Of a stretch of DNA of 34,666 bases, positions 1 to 10,600 are shown in pieces. The DNA lies in the NCBI GenBank assembly GCA_022072615.1, contig JAJVHS010000034.1, positions 1 through 34,666 of the forward strand, in the 5' to 3' direction. Positions within the stretch are counted from its first letter, which is position 1. Every line of letters starts with the position of its first letter. The stretch is from Phycisphaerales bacterium. GTDB lineage: Bacteria; Planctomycetota; Phycisphaerae; Phycisphaerales; UBA1924. The notes beneath the pieces were generated by a model, which searched no databases, was not told the DNA's origin, and worked only from the letters and a program-made list of their open reading frames with translations. The translations under genes were made by a program, and so were the position numbers.

Positions 1-173
1 AAACGATCGCCGTTCTCGGACTCGCTTTCCTGTTGTTTCGAGTACTCGATATCGTCAAGCCGTGGCCGGCTCGGCAGATTCAGCGCGTGCCGGGTGGCTG
101 GGGGATTCTCTTGGATGATCTGGTTGCGGGGCTTTACGCCTGGTTCCTCATCCAAGGATTCTTCTGGCTTTGA
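1..173 (+). CDS. pgpA: Phosphatidylglycerophosphatase A, C-terminal end (partial)
   Basis: The window opens inside this gene. The readable frame starts at base 3 and gives 56 residues to a TGA at 171-173. PgpA removes the phosphate from phosphatidylglycerophosphate to make phosphatidylglycerol and sits in the inner membrane. The fragment contains the family's characteristic C-terminal segment, FRVLDIVKPWPARQ followed by PGGWGILLDDLVAGLYA, with the DD pair expected near the active site, and then a hydrophobic end (WFLIQGFFWL) that fits the last membrane helix. The identification rests on this conserved block only, because the N-terminal two thirds lie outside the window. No terminator was recognised after the stop. 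Confidence 0.8.
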   Translation, partial: TIAVLGLAFLLFRVLDIVKPWPARQIQRVPGGWGILLDDLVAGLYAWFLIQGFFWL

Positions 174-415
174 TCGTATTGTGTTTGGTGCGAATTTCCA
201 AGATCCTGCTTGCATCAGCGAGCTCTAGGGCATATTCCTATCATTAATGGGATGCGAGGATTGTGGACAGGAAACAAGGGAACACCGGGAGAATCCTCGG
301 CCCGGATGCAACTGGCGATCGTTGCATTCGGATTTTCTATTGGGTCACGTGTGCGTCGGCGGCATGCTCTCGTGAGCGCGCAGCCGCGCACTTACAGGTT
401 GCAGGGAGAGTTCAT
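174..415. other. Intergenic region between pgpA and the PEP-CTERM gene
   Basis: The region is about 240 bases and less GC-rich than the genes. It should hold the promoter of the downstream exported protein. A possible but weak pair is TTGCAT at about 210-215 and TATTCC 17 bases later; another -10-like hexamer, TATCAT, lies at 239-244. Neither is convincing. A purine-rich ribosome site (AGGGAGAG) at about 403-410 sits five bases before the ATG at 416 and decides that start. Confidence 0.3.
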
Positions 416-1240
416 ATGAGCAAGAGACTTGTGGTTGGCGCGTTGGTCGCCGGCGCGGCGATGACGGCGAGCGGCGCGATCAACAATACGGGCAACTATT
501 ACGGCAACGTGGGCGCCCAACTGGGCGCGGTGGCGTTCCCGAGCGTCAGCAACGCGTCGGGCAACTTCTTCGTCGGCGGCATGCCGGCGGGGTCGACGAT
601 CCTGGCCGCGTACGTCAACACGAACTCCTGGTTTGACCCGGGCGCTTCGCAGTCCTTGATCTTCAACGGCAACGGCATGGGCTCGACGACCGCCTACGCC
701 ACGTCGCCCTCGTCCTCGGGCGATGTCTTCGACTACCGCTGGGACGTGACCGGCCAGATCACCGGCAACGGCTTCTACTCGTTCGACGTCAGCGGCGGCA
801 GCCAGATCTACATGGCGTCGCTCTACGTGGTCTACAGCCACGCGAGCCTGCCGGCCGGGTCGGTCCACACCTACGAGGGCGCCGAGCACGTGGGCGAGGG
901 CCACACGACCGATTCCTATTCGTTCAACCTGACCGGCGCCGCCGCGGGCCCGGCCTACTTCCAGATCGTGACGCAGGCCGATGACACCGCCACCAGCGGC
1001 GAGAAAATCTTCTACAACGGCTTCCAGGTCGGTGGTCCGATCGACCAGAACCTCGGCCCGAACGCCTCGATGATCAGCTCGCCCGTCGTCAACAACGGCG
1101 TGAGCGAGACGATCTCGATCGACACCTTCGGCGACTGGTTCGGGCTGCACGTGGCCCTGGTCACCACGACGATCCCGGCTCCGGGCTCGCTGGCCCTGGT
1201 CGGCCTCGCCGGTCTGGCCGCGGCTCGTCGCCGCCGCTGA
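416..1240 (+). CDS. Exported PEP-CTERM-type protein of unknown function
   Basis: The protein has 274 residues. The start at 416 is chosen because GGGAGAG lies just upstream and the product then begins with a clean signal peptide (MSKRLVVGALVAGAAMTASGA). Upstream in-frame codons back to 263 are open but lack a ribosome site and would bury the signal peptide. The mature part is rich in G, S, T, N and aromatic residues and looks like an extracellular beta-sandwich; no enzyme motif was seen. The C-terminus is a PEP-CTERM-like sorting tail: PAPGS, a short hydrophobic stretch (LALVGLAGLAAA) and RRRR. The usual Glu of the PEP motif is missing. Such tails are processed by exosortase-type systems in other bacteria; no exosortase is in this window. 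Monocistronic, with a strong terminator behind it. Confidence 0.8.
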   Translation: MSKRLVVGALVAGAAMTASGAINNTGNYYGNVGAQLGAVAFPSVSNASGNFFVGGMPAGSTILAAYVNTNSWFDPGASQSLIFNGNGMGSTTAYATSPSSSGDVFDYRWDVTGQITGNGFYSFDVSGGSQIYMASLYVVYSHASLPAGSVHTYEGAEHVGEGHTTDSYSFNLTGAAAGPAYFQIVTQADDTATSGEKIFYNGFQVGGPIDQNLGPNASMISSPVVNNGVSETISIDTFGDWFGLHVALVTTTIPAPGSLALVGLAGLAAARRRR

Positions 1241-1274
1241 TCCGGTTCGTGCACTCAGTTGATGGACTCAACGG

Positions 1275-1302
1275 CCCCGGTCCGCAAGGACCGGGGTTTT
1301 TT
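1275..1302 (+). terminator. Rho-independent terminator of the PEP-CTERM gene
   Basis: A perfect 9-bp stem (CCCCGGTCC at 1275-1283 with GGACCGGGG at 1288-1296) closes on a GCAA tetraloop, a GNRA loop, and is followed directly by six T at 1297-1302. It lies 35 bases after the stop codon at 1240. Confidence 0.93.
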
Positions 1303-1588
1303 ATGCGCCAGATGTCACGGCGGCTGGTTGGCCACCCGGTTGCGCGTCCCACGGAGAGCTGGCTCTCGTGAAGCCCTGCGGCATCGGGCCGGGAACATGC
1401 GGCTGGATCGCACCCAGCGCATCCGGCCGTCTCGACGGCCCAGGACGCGCGTTCATGGGCACACCAACCGAACCGCACCCACGATGAATGCGTCGCTCGC
1501 CCTCGCTCGAGGCGCCGAGCCCGCGGGTGCGTTCAACCATGCTCAGCACTTGCCCTTGGCCCGGTTGGCCGGCGGCGCAGGGGAGTTC
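1303..1588. other. Gap between two convergent terminators; nothing recognised
   Basis: About 285 bases between the plus-strand terminator and the minus-strand terminator. The open frames here are short, start without ribosome sites and encode no recognisable protein. No RNA gene, repeat or promoter stands out. Confidence 0.4.
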
Positions 1589-1621
1589 AAAAAGAAACGA
1601 GCCGCTCGTGGCGAGCGGCTC
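1589..1621 (-). terminator. Rho-independent terminator of the giant surface-protein gene
   Basis: Reading the minus strand, a perfect 10-bp stem (GAGCCGCTCG / CGAGCGGCTC, plus-strand positions 1599-1608 and 1612-1621) with a 3-base loop is followed by GTTTCTTTTT (1598 down to 1589). It begins about 30 bases beyond the stop codon of the gene ending at 1652. Confidence 0.9.
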
Positions 1622-1651
1622 GGGTGAACGCGGCTGCTTCTGCAGACGGAC

Positions 1652-4600
1652 TCAGTTGCTCTCGATGTACTGGCTGAGGATGCCGACGGCCGACTGAGCA
1701 CCGAGGTAGAAATCGGTGCTGACGGTCGAATCGCCGACGCCCGACAGGAGCCGGAGGTTGCCGAACAGGGCGAGGTTGCGCGAGGCGGCCTCGGGATCCG
1801 CGACCGAGTCGGACGCCATGATGTCGAAGGTCGTCTGAGAGGGCGCGGGGGTGAAGGAATCGGTGAGCCGCAGGCCCAGCAGTTCGCCCGTCCGGCGGCC
1901 GATGGCCGCGGTGAGCGACTGGACGAAGCGGTCCACGTCGGACTGCGAGTTGGAGAAGCCGAGCAGGCCCATCGGCGGGACGAATACGACGGCCTCGTCG
2001 GAGTCGTCGGCGTTGAAGGCGTCGGTGTGCTCGCTGTAGCCGTAGGGCTGCTCGACCAGCGTGCCCACCAGGTCGGGGAAGAGCAGGTCGGTGAGCGTGA
2101 CGGTCGGGATGAAGTTGTCGCCGAACAGCAGCGTGACGGGGTCGCTCGACGAGGTCAGGAAGACGGTCGAGAAGGGCTGGAACTCGAAGTCGGCCGGGTT
2201 GGCGGAGAAGTTGACCGCAAGGCCGGCGGCGTCGAAGGTCTGCTGCAGCCTGGCGACGACCTGCTGGATGATGTAGGACTGGACGTCCTGGTTGTTGGCG
2301 AGGGTTCCGTTGAAGCCGAGGGTCTGCGCGTTGAAGCCCGAGAGCTGGGTGGCCCGGCCGGAGGCTTCCAGCCAGTTCACGCTGCCGCCGCGGGTCTCAA
2401 CGAGGACGTTCTGCACCGTCTGGGTGATGGTGCCCGACCCGTCGAGCGCGACCTCGACGCGGTAGTCGGTGTTGTACACGCCCTGGATGTAGACGGCCAG
2501 CGAGGCGTTGCCCGACCCGACGACCGACTCGGGCGCGAGGAACTCGACGAAGAAGTCGCCGTTGGAGTCGTAGCCGTAGGAGGCGTTGGAGTTGGCCGCG
2601 ATGATGCCCGGCTTGCCGGCGGTGGGCGTGAAGTCGCTGGGCGAGAACACCAGCGCGCCGTCGTCGGTCGCGACCGAACCGGTGAGATCGAAGATGCCGA
2701 ACTGCACGTCGCCGAGCAGGTCCTCGGGGATGAGCGTGGTCGTGCTGGAGATCAGCCGCGGGATCTGGCTGCGGCTGCCAAGGTCAGACCCGAGCTCGGC
2801 GAGCTTGACCGTGACCTTGACCTTCGTCCCCGCGGCGATCGGGTTGCCGTTGTTGATCTTGAAGATGTCGACATCGGGCGTGATGTCGCCGGGCAGGCCC
2901 GCGGCGCCGGGCGCCCCGATGGACGCCGTGACGGTCGCGGTCTGGCGGCCGGTGCCGCTGTGGGTCGCCACGATCGTGCCCGCGGCGTTGGAGCCCGACA
3001 CCAGGTCGTCGGAGGTCCCGCGCACGCCGTCGGTGCCCGCGTTGAGCGTGTAGATGTACTCGCCGATGATGATCTGCGTGAGGTCGTCGTAGTTGGCATC
3101 GGTCGGCTGGTTGAAGACGCCGTTGGGTCCGGCGAAGGCGATCGGCGCCGGGGCGTTGCCCAGGTTGGCGCCGTTGCCCGAGTCGGTGGGGGCGTTGAAG
3201 CCGGTGTCGCCGTCGTCGAAGACCTCGACCGTGAAGCTGTAATCGCCCACGCCGCCCGACACCGGGTTGGGGTTGTAGACGGCGCCGCTGGTGATGTCGG
3301 CCCCGTTGGAGACGACGATGTAGTACGTGCCCGTCTGCTTCACCAGCCACGACCGGTCGGGGTTGGCGCCGAACACGAACTCGTCGGCGGGCATCGCGAT
3401 CGCCTCGATCGAGGTGACGAACTGGCCCGCGGCGTCGTAGAGGTCGTGGTCGAACGCGCCCTGCGCCGACCCCTGCAGCCCGCCCAGGCGCAGGATCTGG
3501 CCGGCCTGGAGCGTGAGCTTGTAGACGTCGGCGTCGCCGGAGAAGCGGAAGAGGTTGGCGTCGTGGTCGGGGTGATCGCCCAGGAAGCCGCGGATGGTGA
3601 TCTGCTTGTTGACGTCGGGCAGGCCGTCCGGGGAGCGGTTGTCGTCGAGCACCAGGCCCAGGTTGGCGGCGCCGTAGAGGTCGACCACCTTGCCGCCGGT
3701 CGTGACCTGCGTGTCCTCGACGCGGTCGCCCACGTCGCCGACGAAGTCGTCCTGCGAGAAGTTGTCGCCCGACGGCGAGAGGCCGTTGGCGTCGCCGTCG
3801 AGGCTGGACCTCGAGAGCTTGGCACGCAGGCGGGACTGGTCGAGCTCGAAACGGTAGACCCCCGGACCCGGCACGCCGGGCTGCTGGGGCAGGTTGCGCT
3901 CGGTGAGCTGGCGCGAGAAGGTGATGACCGCGGCGTCGTTGACCGTGTCGTACGACACGGTGTAGTCGACGTTGAGCACCAGCCGGATCTGCGTCGCGCC
4001 GTCGTCGCGCAGCTCGTAGATCGACAGCGCGCTGGCGACCGTGCTGGCGTTGGTGGGCTGGTTGAAGAAGATCCTGGCGTAGGCGACGCTGCTGACGATC
4101 TGCGTCTGGAGGTCGATGACCTGGAAGGGCAGCGGGGGCAGGACCAGCCGCTGGACCGCGAAGTTGCCGCGCGACCCGTTCACGATCGTTCCGCCGATGG
4201 TCACGGTGCCGATCGTGCCGCTCGAGCTGATGCGGTAGGCCTCGCTGAGCCGGTCGCTGCCGGTCTGGCCGCCCTTGATGACGACGTTGCCGATCGAGGA
4301 CCGGCCCTCGGCGACCGAGTCGTCGTTGGTGCCGAAGAAGCCGTCGGCGCCGCGGATGATGCCCGCGGTGATGTCCGACTCGACGAAGTTGCCGCCGATC
4401 GAGACCGACCCGATGAAGCCCGTGCTGACGTCGTCGGCGTCGAGCACCGCGGGCGTCGCGGTCTTGTCGAACTCCGTGTCGCGGCCCAGGTCGACGCCCG
4501 CCATCAGCGACGAGTCGAACACGTCGCCCTCGATCTCGATCTCGTTGATCGTGTCGCGGACGCTCAGCCACGTGCGCGAGAGCGACGCGGCCTGGAACAG

Positions 4601-7600
4601 GACCATCGACGACCCGGCGCGGATGGTCGCGCCGTCGACCACGCCCTGCGTGACGAAGTAGTTGAGGTCGCGGTCGGCGCTGATCCGGGCCTTGTTGAAA
4701 CCGGAGACCAGCACGTTGCCGAAGGCCAGGCTGCCGATGTACGCCTCGTTGCGCACGGCGTAGTTGGCGTTGCCCAGGTCGCCCAGCACGTTGAAGATCG
4801 AGGTGAGCTTGGCGTCGTAGGTGCCGCCGGCCCATCCGTTGGTCGTGATGGTGTCGACGTCGGCGCCGATGCTCCACTCGCCGGTGCCCGACACGCGGCC
4901 GGTGGTGATGTACACCGCGTAGGCGTCGATGATGATGTCGCTGTCGCCGGTGAGGTCGGCGCCGATGTAGAGCGACCGGATGGAGGCGTCGTCGTTGGTG
5001 ACGACGTCGAAGTCGGCGAGCGTCGGCGCCGCGCCGTCAACTGCGACGTGGACGTCGTCGAAGTAGCCGGTGTTGACCAGCCACAGCCGGCCGAGCGACT
5101 CGTTCCAGAACGCGCCGCCCACGCTGCCGGCGCCGGCCGCGAAGTAGATCGTGCCGGTGGCCGACCCGCGGGTGAAGCGCACGCCCGCGGCGGTGACGGG
5201 AACGCCCAGCGGCTGGAAGCCGTTCCAGAGCTCGGATTCCTCGATGGCGAAGTTGTAACCGCCGCTGATGAGCCTGGCGTCGGAGAGGATCGAGGCCGAG
5301 AGGTTGTCGCTGTAGACCGTAACGTTGCCCACGGTCATGCCCGCGGGGATGGTGACGGCGTTGATGACCGAGAGGCCGGAGGCGACCAGCTCGTTGCCGT
5401 TGTTGTAGATGCCGTCCACCGGCAGCATGCCGGCGGAAACGGTTACGTTGATGGCGCCGCCGCCGGCGTAGACCTGGTTGATCCAGCCGGACTTGACGAT
5501 GTCGGCGTTGTTGCCGGTGCCGCCCGGCCGGCGGTCCTGGCCGAAGTTGACCACGCCGGCGATGATGTCGGTGTTGGTGATCGGCCCGAGGGTGCCGACC
5601 GACCAGATGGAGTCCGCGGCGGCGATGACCGTGCCGTGGACGGAGGTGTACGGGTCGTTGGCGATCTCGCCGAAGACCGTGATGTAGCCGATGGCCCGGC
5701 CGGCGATCACGCTGGTCTCGAACATCGACCCGTTGGACAGGTAGATGACGCCGACGTTCCAGCCGGCGGAGATGGTCGGGCCGTCGACGCCGGTGCTGGC
5801 CGCGACCCCGACGGGGAGCTGGTTGCGGAAGGCGTCGTAGGCGGTGTTGCTGGACTTGAAGGGGTTGACGCCGACGTCGCCGAAGACGCCGTCCTCCGAA
5901 CCGATGACGCTGACCTGCCAGAGGATGTAGTCGGCGTACACGCTGCCCAGCAGGTCGCCGTTGACGACCGCGACGTTGACCACGTCGCCGTCGTACGCGG
6001 CGATGCGCCGGCCGGGGAGGAACGACCCGTTGGTGATCGTCACCCCGCGGATGCCGCCCGAGTAGCTGATGATGTCGCCGCCGAAGTCGCCCTCGACCTC
6101 GACCGCGTTGATCGAGCCGAACGCGATGATCGAACCCGACCCGAGCTGGTTGTTGGTCGGGAGCGCCGCGACGCGGCTGATGCTGACCGTCCCCGAGATG
6201 GACTGGCCCACCCGCAGGTCCGAGTAGAGCTGGCCGCCGGCGGTGACGTCCGTGAGGTTCCCGCGGATGACGATCGATCCCGGGGCGGCGCGGTTGCCGA
6301 TGTGGCGCCCGGCCTCGAGCGAAACGATGGTCCCGCTGATGTCCGTGCTGATGTCAAGGTCGCGGGCCGCGACCAGCGACGAGACGTTGCCGCGCGCCGT
6401 GGTGGTGGTGATCCGCGCCCGGATGTCGCCGGTGGTCGCGGAGATCAGGCCGATGGGGCCGGAGGCCGAGATCTCGCCGGAGATGAGCGAGCTGGCGGTG
6501 ATGCTGCGGATCTCGCCGTCGGGGCCGGTCATCGAGATCGTGGTGTTCACGATCTGAGAGCCGGCGGTCACGCGGTCCAGCACGCCGGAGACGAAGATCT
6601 CCGACGACTGGATGTTGCGCCCGGCGGTCAGGGCAGGCAGCGAACCGACCTGGATGCGGCTGGCGCGCAGGTCGAGCACCGCGTTGACCAGCTTGAGGTC
6701 GCCGCTGACGTCGATGGTGACGCGGGTGAAGTTGCGGGCCGAGATGCTCCCGGTGACGTCGCCGATGACGTCGATGCCCAGGTCGTTCATGTCGCCGGCG
6801 TTGGAGGCGGTGTTGATGATCCCGACGTTGCCGGTGGCGTTGATGCGGTTGGCCCGGACCTCGAGCGACCCGCCGACCAGCGTCGAGTTGCGGTACTCGG
6901 CCGCGGTGATGGTCTGGATGTTGTCGCTGGCGGTCAGGACGTTGGCGTCCCACACGCCCTCGGTCAGGCGGACGGTGTTGATGTCGTTGGCGGTGATCGT
7001 GCAGCCGAACATGTTCGCGCCGCGGCCGTCGATCAGGTTGATGGTGCCGGCGTACCTGGAGGTCTCGCCGAAGTACGACTCCCAGAAGTCGTCGAGGAGC
7101 ATCGATCCGATGTACGCGCGGTCGTAGCCGCCGCCCTTGCTGTTGACGCGGACGACGTCGATGCCGCCCAGGAAGTTGTCGGTGTTGCCGGCGACGCTGT
7201 CGGAGGCGTTGATCGGACCCGAGATGAACGCGCCGGTGATGCGCTCGGCGAAGACCTGGATGATGTCGTCGTACGCGAAGACGCCGGTCGTCGAGAGGGC
7301 CCCGCCGGTGTTGGCGGCCAGGCCGTCGCCGACCTCGACCAGCAGGACGCGCTGACCGAAGACCGTTCCGACGATGCCGTCGAAGCGGCCCGAGGCCGTC
7401 GCGCGGTCGAAATTGGCGGTGACGCGGACGACGTCGCCCGCGGGGACGAGCACGTCGCCGATCGCGCCGCCGACCTCGAGGTCCTCGAGGTTGCCGGTGC
7501 GGACGATGATGCCGTTGAGATACGGGTCAAACGGCGACCCGACGTCGTCCAGGAAGAGGTTGCCCGCCTGGTTGGTGTCGTCGGCGATGCCGCGGTACAG

Positions 7601-10600
7601 GCCGCCGTTCCAGTCGGGGGTCATCTGGGCGCCGTCGAGCGGGATGGCCGTGGTATTGGGACCGGAGGTGCCGCCGATGCCCAGGAACGGCCCGATCAAC
7701 CGGGGACCCCACGCGGGGACCTGCGTGCGGCCCAGGTCGCCGGTGAAGATGGTGACGTCGGTCACGGAGTTGACGTCGATCGAGACGAAGTCGCCCAGCG
7801 GCGTTTCGTTGCGGATGAACGCCAGCGGCGCGGCGGAGGTCAGGCTGAAGATGTCGATCTGGACGTTGCCGGCGATGGTGACGCCCGACCCGGTGCCGGC
7901 GGCGAGGATGACGATGCGGCCGATGGAGATGATGTCCTGGGACCCGGCGTTGCCGACGCCGCGGATCTCCAGCGACGCCCCGTTGCTGAGATCGACCTCG
8001 ATGCGGCCGACGGCCACGCCCTGCGACCCGTCGATCGGCATGGAGACGATCCGACCGGCGGGCCGGCCGGTCGTGGCGCCCACGACGCGGATCTCGACAT
8101 CGCCGCCGGCGTCGTCGGTGAAGCGGACAACCTGGTTCTCGAACAGCAGCGTGTCGGCGTTGTCGGTGTCGCGCAGATCGATGTACGGGGTGTCGAAGAA
8201 CCGAAGGTCAGACCCCGGCCCGAGGTTGAGGATCGCTCCCACCTCGCTGCCGAACATGCCCTGGCGCGTGTCCTCGGTGTCGGCCTGGTCCTGCTGGACC
8301 AGCAGCGCGCCGACGACCGACCCCGCCGGGGTGTCGACCTGGAGAGCGTCGCCGGCGATCTGCCGGCCGACGCGGATCATGCCGATGTCGCCGCGGAGGT
8401 TCGAGTCGCGGCCGGTGACGATGCGCACATCGCCCGGGCCCGACGCGATCGCGAGCTGCGAATCGTCGTCGGTGTTGTTGCCGATGCCGGCGCGGACGTC
8501 GATCAGGGCGACCGAACCGCCCGTCTGCAGACGGAAGAAGCCGATGATGTCGCCTTCGGAGTTGTTGCGGCCCACGACGGCGGACTGGCCGGTGTACAGC
8601 GATCCGAAGTTGCCGCCGACGAAGACGCTGATGGGGTTGTCGTTGTCGCCGGCGGAGAAGAACCCGCCCTGGATGTCGGACCCGGCGGTGATGCCGTAGA
8701 GATGGCCCGGGACGGTCAGGGTGCCGCCCGTCCAGTTCTGCAGATCGTCGGCGGTCGCCTCGCCCGCGTTGACCAGGCCGTTGATGGATGTTTCGGCGCC
8801 CGTCCCGACCACGTAGGCCGTTCCCACGCGCATCTGGCCCATCGACCCGCCGAGCAAGGTGACCGAGGACGAGGACGAACCGCCGGTGCGGAACATGCCC
8901 AGCGTGGTGGGCGCCATGCCGGTGATGACCAGCGAGTAAAGGAAGGCAGCGACGCCATCGTCGCCGCTGTCCGCGCCGTCGGTGACGACCGCGTAGTAGA
9001 TGCCCGGGGTCGGCGCCGTGAAGCTCAGCGTCTGTTCGGCGCGGAACGTGTTGTTCGCGCCGCGGGGCCGTTCGATCGAGCTGATGGTGCGGCCGTCCTG
9101 GTCGACGATCCGGATGTAGGCCGAGCCTTCGGTGGCGATCTGGATGTTGATGGGCTGGGTGCCGTCGGCGGCGAACGCGTACACGTCGGCGTCGTCGTCC
9201 TGGGTGTTGACGACGGTCTCTCGCGCGCTGAAGCTGCCCTGGATGCGCACGCCGCCCGACGCGGTACCGACGAACTCGGCGTTCATCACCGAGTCGTTGC
9301 GCAGGTACATGTTGCCGAAGACCGAGGCGGCCTGCAGGAAGTTGACCATGTCGTAGCCGACGCGGTCGCCGAAGGGGTTCACGGCGTAGAAGAACTGGTT
9401 GTCCTCGACGGAGAACTCGACCTCGTAGGTCGCCGCCGACTCGGAGATGGCGAACTCGCGCTCCTTGTACGTGAACACGTCGCGCGGCGGCCGGCCCGAG
9501 GGGTTGCTGGTGTCGCCGATCACCGTCACCGGCGTGGCGGCGCGGCCGGCGATCGAGATGTCGCCGACCGTCCGGCCGAAGGTGTACTGGCTCAGCGTGT
9601 TGATGGTCTCGCTGCCGTCGTCGCGCGTCCAGCGGCCGTCGTCGGTCGCGGTGATGAACGACCCCACGTCACCGTCCACCGTGAACGATCCCACCGAGTA
9701 GCCAAGGTTGATCGTGCCCGCGGTGCCGGTGATGCGGGAGGAACCGTGCACCAGGCCGTGGATCGTGATCTGGCCGATCGACCCGTTGACGAAGACGCCC
9801 TGGTTGGGGTTGGTGAACCCGCCGATCACGTCGAGGTTGCCGCCCGTGATGCGGATGACGTCGTTGCCGAACACGTCCACGAGGTCGCCCACGTTCCGGC
9901 TGCCCGGCCGGTAGTCGTCCTGCGGGCGCACGAACGGCGACCCGACGACGACCGACCCGCCGACCGGGGGCAGGCCGTCGGGCGGCGGGATCTCTGGCTG
10001 GGTGAGGTCCAGGTGATAGCCGAATCCCGCCTGCTCGTACTGCGAGAACTGGCCCGCCAGCGCCTCGATGTTGCGATACCCCCAGGCGCCCTGGATGAAA
10101 TCGATGTCGGGGTCCGGGTCGCCGCGCACCGGGACGATGGTCCCGCCGTGCATCCACACCGACGTGCGCGAGTCGCCGCCGGACACCACGATGCGCCCGA
10201 TGCCGTCGTTGAAGTCCGGGATGCCGTTGCCGCCCGGATCCACCAGCGGCACCTGCGAACCCTCGGGGGTGCCCAGGCCGAGCGTCTCGACCATGTCCCG
10301 GCCGTACAGGTCGAGGACCTGCACCGTCGCGCCGACCGGGCCGGTGATCGACACCGAGGCGCCGAAGATGCTGCCGTTGATGATCTGCGAGTACGCGCCC
10401 GAGGGCAGCGTGAAGACCAGGTTGTCGATGAAGAAGGTGTCGTTGGGGCCGGCGTTGGCGACCACGCGGATCGTGTCGAACGCGCCCGGGTCCTCCGGCG
10501 CCTCGAAGCGGAACGTGCCGGTGCCGGGCGTACCGCCCGTCGTGATCTTGGCGGCGCGCAGGGTGTTGCCCGCGTACGACCGGATCAGCTCGCCGTTGTA

